Part shown: positions 40,327 through 52,300 of the stretch, one piece after another
Numbering within the stretch: the first letter of the stretch is position 1
How the letters are laid out: each line of letters begins with the position of its first letter
Assembly (NCBI RefSeq): GCF_910592395.1
Contig: NC_088317.1
Coordinates: 17,530,039-17,594,038, forward strand
From: Lineus longissimus
Lineage: Eukaryota; Nemertea; Pilidiophora; Heteronemertea; Lineidae
Reading direction: 5' to 3'
Length of the DNA: 64,000 nucleotides
Notes under the pieces: generated by a model
The model's database searches: none
Seen by the model: only the letters and a program-made list of their open reading frames with translations
Told to the model about the DNA's origin: nothing
Translations under genes and position numbers: made by a program

Positions 40327-43300
40327 CTGTGAAAATGAAGAATCAAAGAATAAATGTTCATTCAAACAGTTTTGAGACAGATTGGGACGTTTGGATTGTC
40401 CTTAATAGAAACGTGTCTGTTGTGGAGCAAACTGTCCAGGAGTGATTCTCATCTGGGAAGAAGCAGTCCCGAGACTGACAGACTGATCGTCGGCAAGTGA
40501 CACATAACAATATCTTGCATAAATAATATCCAGTGGAGCTCTTCCTGACAATTCCCTGTAGACACCCACTGGACAACCATCAAAAGGTTGTATGGCTAAC
40601 TCTAACCAAAACCTCTCCTTGAAGTATTAGTCAGGGATTCTGCAATAAAGCTGAAATTCGGGTCAGACTGAACATGGACAAGCTTGTGTAACTTCCAAGT
40701 CCTTTTTATGAACGCACATGTACCCAATAGCAAGGGTGCTACAGACAGCTAGTGGTGTGTCAACCATACTTATAAAGTGTCGCTCTTACGGACATGCGTA
40801 CAGAGTGCTCCCTGATGGTGAAACCTATCATCACAGGTGCGGTGAGAAGATATATACATCTGTGTAGATTTAGCCGATTAGTGTCTCTTTCAAAGACATG
40901 CATACCGATGGCTACCAAGTGCAGTGCTGTCCCTTGCATACACATCAAGGCTATAAGTATAGAGATCCTTCACTGGAAATCATTCTACCACTACATCTCA
41001 AAATCTCCAGTTACCCAACAGTTCAACACTTAGATGATGACTTGAAAATGTTATGACAGTTCAGACATTGTTTCAATTCCACTTTTCGTATTCTGACGAC
41101 CAAATATGGATGGCTGATTCTTCTTCTTTGATGAAATCTTGTGACAATAATGAAGAACCTCCCTGTATACGTCAGGGAAGTGAGTCAGCATTGTAAGCAC
41201 TTGCAAAGTTCAGATTTCATTGGCCCCAAAGCCGAGTTGTGCTAGCGGTCCAAACCAATACTGGTCGACTTGGTATGAAATCATGCTAGTTCAAGACTTC
41301 ATTGCCACTGGTGGCAGAATCGTGCTAGCAGTCCAATACAACGCTGGCCTTTTTGGTATGAAATCAACACTTTCAAGAGATTTTCACAGCGACAACACCT
41401 TATCAACAGTAGTCAAAAGTCTCTTCTTAGTTTAGATTTCACTTTCTTGTGAGAGTTACATGTATGAATAATTTCTACATTCTTCTCAAAATAATCACGT
41501 TTTAGATGGGGTAAACAGTAATTGCTCGAATAAAAGCAGCAGAAAGCACAGCTAAACATTGTCGTAAAAGCAAAGCTCATAATTCAAATATTGGATAGTA
41601 GTATAGTACGCACTGTAAATGTAAATACTGCCAAATTTCTGTGAGCATTTTATTTAACATAAAAGTTTGGGGAAAAAAAATTAATTGAAAGAAGAAAGAA
41701 AATGCTAAGTTTACCAAAATACAAATTGCGAAAATTAGCGAATTGCAAAAATCAAGAGGCACACGAAGATTTGGCAGTTTACAGTTACATAATGAAGAAT
41801 GACTCATAGAACCCATTATGGACAGATACACCATTACTCTCCATAATGGGTAAGGCAAGAGTTTTTATCGTTTGGTTCTCAATGACCCAGTTGACCAGGT
41901 TATGAGGGCAGGGGAATACAATGAAGTAAGATTAACATCTTTTGAGGGGGATATGACCAAATGTTCATGTCGGATCACTGGAGTACCAAACATTAAAAAA
42001 GTCTTGCCTAACGATAGTTTATGATAGTGTCTGCTTTTCTAGCTCTAGGTCTACTTAGCGATGTTAGCAGCGGTATCATAACTATGATGTCATTCACAAT
42101 GTTCGATATGAACCTTACCATCACCCAGCTATAGCCAATCCAGAGGCCTCGCCAACCAGAAGGACACTTCGGGATTATCATAGTCTGGCTGTGGACAGCC
42201 ACTACCTAGACACCCGAGAGAAAATACATGTTAGTGGGCCATTAGATATTGTACGTCACCTATGGGGACTTACCATAATGAAAGTGTAGCCGATCCACAT
42301 TCCTTTCCAGCCCTTGGGGCATTCTGGGACCATCATTGTTTGGCTGTGGACAGCCATGACCTGAGCAAAATTGACGAAAACGGTGAAAATTACGATATTT
42401 GCAAATTTAGAAATGGAAAGCATGCAGTATGTCCCAGTGACATTCGAAGATGAGCTTATGAGTCATTAACGGTATTAAGTCTAAATCGCTGTAATCAACT
42501 TTACCAATCAAGACAGCACCAAATACAAAGCTCTCCAGTTTAATCATGAAGGAACCTGAAAACGGAAGCCAATTTTTCAGTGTATTTCAGTTTTCACATC
42601 TGTCATTCAGAGATGAAGTAATCATTCTCAAACCTGTGCTGGTGATTCACAGACGCTGCATCGACTGATGTATTTCTGTAGAGGCGCCCCCTGGATAGGA
42701 TTCATCATTGGCGTCATTGGTTCGGGTGTCGACAGCCAGTAGCTGTAATCGTTCCTACTGGCGACATTACAGACGTTGTTCAGATTGCAGAACATAAACG
42801 GCATTGTGCTGAACCTCTGCAGACAAGAGCCGGCAGTACCTGCGGGAAGAAAATAAAGACGACATTGATCAGCAGTGCTAAGTGGGAGTTGCTTGCCATA
42901 ATTGGCGTGAAATGGAAACTACATCGATATCGTGTATGGATTTATACCCATACAATTAACTCAAAGAGAAATGCTTAAGTATTAGAACATCAGACAGTAT
43001 AAAGTTTGTTGTCGGCGACATTAGGCTCCTGATAAGCTTCCAGGACCAAAAGCAAGCTCACCGCCATGTGGATAATACATGTACCAGTAATGAATGTTGG
43101 GTAAAGTATGCCCCTCTACCCGTTTATGAGACTCACCCAAATCCTGTCCATGCGCACGTTCATTGCCCTGAACAAACAGTAAGGAGTAGCCATCCCACAT
43201 CTTGGTCGTACCAACTGGACAATACGGTACTTCAGCCGTCTGGCTGTGCCTGCAGTGAACAACACAACTTTTGTCATCTCATATATCTTTTTAAATATAA

Positions 43301-46300
43301 CTAGCGTTCTTAGAAAAATACAATAATTACCTTTACTTCTTCGGTCTCCAAGTCCGGCAGTTTCAAATTTCATACAATTTTTGCGTCATGATGCTCTTGA
43401 CTGGAATACTGGTCTGTCTTAACAAAGTGGTGAAGCCTCTTTCAAACCATACAGAAGAACCAGGCACAAGGGTCATCAAGGAAAACAACTTTGCCTCCTC
43501 ATCTTTTAAGTTGTTCTTACGATTACCTTACCTAGTCATATAGAATCCAGCAGTTCCCCTCTTTGGTCCTGCGGGTCCCACTTCACCAGGGAAACCCTTG
43601 GAACCACCTCGGCCAATACGCCCTTCAAGACCCCTCCTGCCAAATGGCCCTTCCATACCCTTGCGACCAGCAAATCCATCGCGTCCCTCTTGGCCTGGTT
43701 TGCCTTCCTCCCCTTGTCGTCCCTTCAAGCCGGCCAGCCCTGCAAAGAGATTGTTAGTTTTTTGGAACTGTTTAAAAAGAACAATGATATATCACCTGAC
43801 CTACATGTATCACCTTTAAGTCAGGGTTGAAGAGTAAAATTCAAAGAAGGGTGTCATGCTCAAGTCAAATCGTGTTATTTTATGATGTGATAATTTAGCA
43901 TATGAAACATGAAGGGAATCCCTGAAAAATATCTTGCATCCCATTCATGTCCTAGTTATTTTTTCTGAAAAATACTCCACCAGTGATAATCCTGTCCTAA
44001 GACTAACCAATGGTAAAAGTTTCAGTCAAATCGCTGATGCACACCTTATCACTTTTTGCATGGTCTATGGACAGACACTTAACCGTTGATGAATGCTATG
44101 TAATTAGCGTCATTTCAACAACTTACCTGGCAAGCCGCTGAATCCCCGAGCCCCCTTCTGTCCGACGAAGCCTTCATCTCCTAGGTCTCCAGTCTCTCCA
44201 GCCTTGAGGGGACCAAGGGGTGGCTGTCCAGGATCACCACGCTCGCCCTTCCGACCTTGAACGCCTGGAACAGAAAGTTACATTGAATCACCCAGATGAC
44301 AGGATGAGTTTGACCCGGTGGCCTTGAAAAGTAGCTCAAATAAAAAAGTTGATATCTAGTAAGGTGTCCTTGTTAGACGCACTCACCAATGTTAATAGTT
44401 TGAAGGTGATACAGCAATTATTTCAGGACTTGTAGAACTTTAAATGGTAGTTTTGGCCCCCTTTTGACCAAGTTCAGAGTCAGTTCGGACTGAAATTTGG
44501 CCTTTGTCGAGGTGTACTTGCTATGATTGCTTGTATGCAGTGTGCTTTACTGAAGGGGTTAAACTTCTCACCTTGGAAACCAGCAAGACCTGGGCGTCCA
44601 GGAAACCCATCTTCACCGTTCAGACCTCTCAGGCCATCCAATCCAGGAAGGCCTATCTCTCCGTCCATACCAATCATACCACGGAGACCTGGTAGCCCGG
44701 AATCACCCTGAAATTACGGAAATAACAAGTTCAGCTAAACAACTATTGCAGACCGCCATAACTTTGGCAGGCGTTTTATTTTTGTGGGTTTTGTGAAAAT
44801 TGGGTAGCTTACTGCATTACTTTTATCAACTCATGTGTGTCCTACTAGAAGATATTGGCTACTCCTACAGGAGGTGATTCCAGCGCATTGCGGCATCTAA
44901 TCTTGGTCTTTGGAAAGTGGCCTTGAGGTTGGCCCACTCAGGGCGTTTTCAGTCCCGATGCTTGGTAGTGACTTCCCACCTCGGTCAAGTATCTTTCAAC
45001 TCAGTTCCTCTTTAGCAAGTCTACTTATTTCTCATGGGGTGCATTCCACAGGTAATATTTCATTATGTTTCCAGGATCTTATTCCCGATTTCATAGCCTG
45101 GCCCCAAAACTTACAGGCAAGCCTCTGAATCCGGGTAGACCAGTGAATCCTTTTGGTCCAATAGGACCATCAAACCCAGCATCTCCTTTAGGTCCTTGAA
45201 ACCCAGGGAATCCAGGCTGACCCTTCTGACCCCTTGGTCCCTCAGGGCCTGCTGGTCCATCGTCTCCATTAAAAGCAGGGCGGCCCTTCACGCCCTTGAA
45301 GCCAGCTGCGGTCTCTCCAACCTGACCCTTCAAGCCGGGAAAACCTGGGTCACCAGTAAGTCCCTTGCGTCCGGGCAGGCCATCCCGTCCATCGCGACCG
45401 GGGAGGCCAGGCTGACCCTTATCACCGGGGACACCTGCAAGATAGATAGATAGGTAGATAGACAGATGCAAAAATATCATAAGAAGGCAAGAAGTTTCAA
45501 CTGTCTCTTTTGCTTGTGATCATCTCAGCAGTAACCTTGGCAAATATCCTATTTCATCAAGTGCCCTGCAGTTGATTTGAACTTGCATCCAAGAGGTTCT
45601 GAGCCCAATCAACCATCACTACACCACCACACTTAAACCTACCTGGAAGAGGCTGGAATTGTCGCTCTGGGCGACCACCTGGTTCTCCTTCTTCTCCCTT
45701 GCGTCCATCCAATCCGACGCGTCCTGGACGTCCAATCACACCTGGCTCACCACTCGGTCCCTTCTCTGCTGGCAACCCATTTAATCCGTCGACACCAGGT
45801 GGCCCAGGGAGACCATCCTCTCCATTGGCACCAATCCGACCAAAATCGCCCCTCAAACCGAATTTTCCAACCTCGCCTCGTTGGCCGTCAAGGCCTGTAT
45901 CGCCACGAAAGCCCTTCATTCCCTTGAGGCCTACCCTTCCTGGGAGGCCATCAAAGGCCCTGATAGCTGGTAAACCTTTAGGACCTGAGAAACCAGCAGG
46001 ACCCTGCAGGGAAATATTGTAAGTGATTATTATGATAGTCAATGGGACTGTAGCAGGGGCTGGAAAATATCAAGCATCTAACAAAGAAAGCATAGACAAA
46101 ACTCGAGTTGCCCTTGTCATCCTTTTCAGCGTTGATCTAAGACCTGGGACTTCTTCTTCAAACAAAGCGACTTTTCTGAATTGTTATCAAGCAGAACTGG
46201 ACCATTTACAAGTTTTTACAAGCTGTGACTCTTGACACAGGCTATATTTTAAATAGGTCTTCTTCATGCGGACTGCTATTTACAACACTTTGGAAAACCA

Positions 46301-49300
46301 AATGGCAGGAGTACTTACCTTTGGTCCTTTTGGTCCAAATAGCCCATTCAGACCTGGATCACCTCCCTCTCCCTTATTACCAGGCAGCCCATCGCGACCA
46401 TCACGTCCAGTAACTGCATCTTTACCACGATCACCTTTCGCACCATCTTGGCCTACAAATGTTGAAAAACAAAACGTGATAAACAATCCATTTCAACACC
46501 CAGTGGGTAGCAAGAAATGGTGGCTAATTCAAAGTCCGACAACATCAAGAAACTGGAGAGAGAACTGGACACTGCCACCTTTCTACGAAAACATGGCCTA
46601 TGTGATTCTGCCATCTGTGAATGTGGTTCCTCGGCACAGAGGTCGGAACACACCCTGAAAGAATTTCCTCTAATTACCAACCAATTGGAGGCCTAGCCGG
46701 AGTCCACATCTCTCCAAGAAAAGCTATGGGGAACAGAGGCATCTTACTGCCACGTTCTTGAGGACCAACGGTGTAGAAGTTTGACCATTCAAACACCAAG
46801 AAGAAGAAACAATCAATTGCAATGTCTATGAGCTGCTTTCAGAGTTTCTTTCGCTGTGTTTCTGCCGCTCTGCATGAGTTTTTGATTTAAAGTCTAATAT
46901 TAATGGAAGAGTTCCAGGCATGGTTGTTCAAAACAAACGGGCCCAGAAAAACATTTGACTCCAATCTGTCTCATTGACAGAATTAAGAAGTTGATGCTGT
47001 TGTTGAATGTTAGAGCATTAAAACAAATGCCCTATAAATGCTCACATTATTACAAACAACTTACCTGGTTTTCCCATCATTCCTACGTCTCCCTTTTTGC
47101 CGGAAAGCCCAGGGCTGCCGTTTGGTCCTAGGGGTCCAGGGAAGCCCTTTGGCCCGTCATCGCCAGGGAGGCCATCCCCTAGGTCACCTCGGAATCCCTT
47201 GAGGCCTCGGACTCCATCGAGACCTGGTCTGCCAGGCAAGCCATCAAGACCTGAAATTTAGACAAGGGTACTGAACTGGCTATGGCATCAAAAGAAGAAA
47301 GGCCGGTTTCCAAGTCAAAGGATGATAGCTAAAGTTAGTAAGCAACCAAAGAAGAATGCCCCTACCTAACCTGACAGCAGAATGTCCATTAATCAACATT
47401 AGAAGTAAGCCATTCCGCTTAAAATTTGCTATCCATGGTCATGTGGATGTATTATAATGCTGTTTAGCCATTTTGACATGCAGACAAAACTTGAGAGGCC
47501 AGGTTTATTTCTTCTTCAGCATTCAGAGTTTTGTAACAACCCTATCTAAGGTCATGGGCTGCAACAGAATTGCCACTTTACTTCAGGTCTTTGGTGGTTC
47601 TCCTTTGCTTTGTCTTCAGTGACACTGGCTGCTGTGAAAAGTCCTGTTTTCTTTTCATCAAGGGACAGTCCAGTAGAATGTGCTCTGGTGTTCGGTCACC
47701 AAGTCAACATTTGCAAGAAGCAGCTGGAAAGAGCCCCAGTGGCCAGGGTAATGAAAATGGGCTATGGTCCTACCTAAACTACAAAACAACTAACCTGGTC
47801 TGCCATCTTCTCCCTTCTTCCCTTGAGCACTTGGTGGGGATGGATCTCCCTTGGCACCCTTCCCACCAGGGAAGCCATCCTCTCCTCTGGGACCTCGCCG
47901 GCCGTCGAAACCATTACGTCCTGGGTTCCCATCTAGTCCCTTCTCTCCAATAAGACCTGCAGAAATCGTAAAAAGATGAAACTTAATATCCCGATTGTCT
48001 AATGGTTAAGGCGTTTGCTTCGTGAATGGAAAGTCAAAGGTTTTAGCCTTGGTAGCTCTTCTGATGCAAGCGGTTGGTTAGCAGCCACCTAGGTGCCACG
48101 CTAGGTGCCTGGCCTTAGAGATAGATGTTTGGACTGGATGACACAGCCAAGCCTTTTTTCAGAAGTATAGAGTTCTGATTAATCTGAGTTTATTCATCAA
48201 ATTAGTTGCATTAATTCATGTCATGGCAGGCTTATATCAGCACACCTTTAACTTTAACACCTTGACAAAAAAAAAATTCATTGTTTCCAAAATTGAGATG
48301 AGTAAGTGAATGAGAAATATTGCGCATAAAAGTTATTTTCCTAACCTTTCCTTCCAGGGAGTCCAGAGTTTCCATCCCGTCCAGGGTTACCATCGGGCCC
48401 AGGTTTAGCCATCACCCCATCCAAACCCTTTCGACCTGGTCCACCAGCGAGTCCGGCGTCACCATGGCGGCCCGGCAGTCCATCACGGCCGGCAGGCCCG
48501 TCAAGGCCACGGCGACCACCAAGGCCATCATCACCAGGAGCACCTTTCAGGCCGTTCAAGCCAGGGAGGCCGCGCACACCATGTTCACCAGGGAAGCCAG
48601 ATTGACCTGAAATAAATAATTTTCTTCATTCATAGAAAAGTTTTTTTGGAAATGCAAAATCTGAGATTTCCGATTTTTTTTTGCACAAACCTGGATCCTG
48701 CTGGAAATTTTCTACTCGGACCAAGATTCCGCGGGATTTTTTCTACTAAGACCATGATCTCAACTAGATTTTCGCTACATTTTGTCAGATAACAGATGAA
48801 GATCCAAGTGAGATATTTTTATCAGATCATCTGTGTTATACCAAAAAGCAAATAATTACCTGGTCTGCCATTTGCTCCAGTTTCTCCTTTAAGCCCGTCG
48901 GCCCCAGGTCCACCCGTGCCCTGATCTCCTTTTGGTCCTTTGCGACCCTCGAGTCCTGGGAAGCCATCATTACCTATCAATGAAAGAATTGGGTTAGGTA
49001 AGGTTCCTCTTTTGACCTGAAAACGTTGATGTAGATTGAAGCATGGAGGTATTATTAAGATACCTCCATGATTGAAGCACTTCTTCAATCTTTAGCTTGA
49101 TAGGTTAGCACTTTTGACCCAAAACTGAGATGTAGAACAAAGAACTTTATAAAAAATTAAAAGTCTTGGAATTCGGCAGTTTACAGTAGCAACTTTCAAG
49201 GTAATAAAACTTACCCCTTTGTCCTTTGGGCCCTCTGTCCCCTGGGGGGCGTTGCTTGCCATCGGGGCCAGGCAGACCAGGGATACCTCTCATACCCTGT

Positions 49301-52300
49301 GGGCCAATATCGCCCGATTCACCAGCTCTGCCAGGAATTAATGCTTCGCCAGGGGGTCCAATTTCTCCCTGTAAGGAACATAAAAACAAAAGATTAACAA
49401 AAGATTTACTTCAGTTTAAAAGCTCTTGTGTGTGCAGTGTCCCAATGTTATTAAATATCTATCTATTAAACTAATAATAAGTTGGATTTTCACACCAATG
49501 AACCAACTTGTAAAAGCATGTTCGAAAATGATGAAAAAGACTGTTGGGTCGGAGTCTTAACCTCTCTGATAATTACACAGCCGATGCAACAAATATATCC
49601 ACAAACTCCTACCTTCTCTCCATCTAAACCTCTCAAACCATCAACGCCAGATGGACCTTTGAACCCAGGTAATCCAGGCAGGCCTCGCTCACCAGGGAAT
49701 CCAGGCAATCCCTTGAGTCCTGGTAGGCCATCGACAGACAATCCAGGCGGCCCTTGGTTGCCTTTCAAACCTTCTGGGCCAACTAGACCGGGGAAACCTC
49801 GCCTACCCTCATCGCCAGGGTCACCTGTGGAGAAAGGCAGACGCACAATAATCAACCATAACTTACAATGGATAACTCGCCGACCCAATCAGATGCCAGT
49901 CCAGGATTCAGCAAAATAGGCTGCTTCACTCTCAAAATCCTGGTCAATTTCAACGATTTGTTCAAACTTACAACATTTCAAGGTCAATTTCAAAGATACT
50001 TGTCAAATAAGACATGGCATGTGGCTACTACTGCATCCATTGGATCTACCCCTGCAATCTTTCATAAGACTAATACCGAAAAAAATCATCCTTCCACAAC
50101 AGGCCTTTGTGTGGTTCCTAAAACAAACTTAATCTCTGCTAAAATCGTCCCGTTGGTTGAGATATCATGGCCAATACATCAAATGGGTATCACCCTACTG
50201 TCCCATCGTCACATCATACAGTAAATTTGAACAGATTGCGTTGACCAAGCATCTCCCATGATCCAATACAGTGTGAGCCCACAATGCACCTTCACATTAC
50301 AAGATACAAAATTCAAAACACCGAATTAATCAATCAGCTACAAGGCTGTCTTTTTGCAAGAGTTCTCTAAACTTACCTTTCAACCCCGGCAATCCATTTA
50401 GGCCTCGTCGACCATCAGTTCCAGGAAAACCCCGATCTCCTCGCATCCGTTCCATGACGCCCGCTGGCGCAGGGTCACCTTGTACCCCTGGGGCGAGAGA
50501 AATAAGGAGATAATCGTCTTTGAAACAATAGCAAATCCCTTCAATGTTACATGTAACCTAATTCCTCTTCTCGAAGAGAACAGCCCAAAGTCCAAGCTAC
50601 AAGCATTCAGAATGCATTAAAGGGTGACTAATGTAAGGAGCCATGGAGGTGAGATTAAGTTACATGAAGTCCCCAATAGGTGCTCTCCTATCACACAGTA
50701 CATCATAACTATTCAGGCTTGTATGAGGAATATAACCATTGCTGAGTTAACCTGACCCACGCCGGTGGTATTCTAGAAACTCCTAAGATTTATCAAAGAA
50801 AGCTTTTCCCACCAAAGGGTTTTAACTGGGCCATTCATAACTAATTTTTAACCTGGTAAGCCTCTCTAGATAGGTTTTCTTTAAAATTCCACATACCCTT
50901 TGAACCATTTTGTCCATCAAATCCTGGTAAACCATTGTCACCGTCCTCACCAGTGGGGCCATTCCTGCCAGGGAAACTCTCACCCGGTTGTCCCTTTGAA
51001 CCCTCAGGTCCAACGGGACCAGGCAGGCCATTCAGGCCATCGACACCAGTGTCACCACGACTTCCCTGGAGATAAAAACATCATGTCATCAAGAAAAAGT
51101 CTATAGCTATAATGACATAACAATTTCATTTTCAGAAACCAAGTAAACAAAATTCATTCCAGTCCTTCTTCTGCATCTTATTCCAGTTTGTGCATAGGGA
51201 CCTGATTTTCACTCTGGTTGGTTGCTTCCAACCTCAGTTGTTAGGGTTTAGTTTGGAGTCTCCTGGATGTCTTGCCATCCAAGGCTCACGTGCAATTTCC
51301 TCCAAGTCAGACTGCCCGCTGGCCAAGGCTGAGAAGGCCAGTTTCTCAAAGATTCAACTCCTATAGCACAGTATTACGACCAACATGGTTTTGATTCCGT
51401 CATGTTGGAATAAGATATCAGTTGGCAGGGATCTCGTATGAATGAGTTGTTGTAATGTCAGACAGTCTCCTGGCTGGATTTTTCACCCTGACCCTGATCC
51501 AATTGACCTTACTTTTGGCAATTATTGTGAATGCTACTTTACCTTATCGCCAGCAAGTCCTGGCAGGCCATCCAGACCAGACCTGCCAGCCCTTCCAGGG
51601 AGACCAGGCAAGCCAGGCCGCCCAGGAGTACCCTTGTCTCCCTGCTCTCCATACACCCCCTTCACCTGCGGGGGGTAAATCAGTTCACCAGGGTCTCCTT
51701 TACCTCCCTTATCTCCAAGCACGCCAGGGGTGCCGACAGGACCCTAGAATTAAAGGCAATGATTCACAATCACTAAGATTTACAGTCGAACCTCTCTATT
51801 AAGGACATCCTTTGGACTGACAAATAATGCCTCAGGGAGGTGTTCTGATAACAGAGGTCCAGTGGAAAAGGAACGATCCATCTGAGACCAAACCTACATG
51901 TTCTGTCCCTAAAATATAGACACTAATCCTCCTCCAAGGTGGATAAGCAGTATGTGTGCCACTATGGCTACACACCAATTTGGGTTATAGGCCAAGTGTG
52001 GAGCACATTTGTAGGATGAAGCAATGTAGGGTTAAGTGCCTTGCACTAAGGTACAAAGACAAAACAGCGGTGATCCATCCAAGAGTTGAGTCCACAACCT
52101 GCTTATTGTGAGCCCTGCACGGACCTGAGCCCCAATACCAAGTAAAGGTTAACTCACAGAAATGCCGGTAAGACCTTTGTCTCCTAGGTCTCCTCGAAGA
52201 CCTTGTGGGCCTGGTAAGCCATCTAAACCTGGGTCTCCTTGTCTGCCCTTCAAACCTGAAAAAGTTGGTATTCATAACAAAATTGTCACAACTCCCCAAT

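Noticed and set aside
40039-40332. 97-codon plus-strand frame
   Set aside because: Exact antisense of collagen IV exon 31, whose NC1 identity is certain.
47985-48070. Functional tRNA gene
   Set aside because: Only A-box and weak B-box resemblance; no acceptor or anticodon stem could be paired convincingly.
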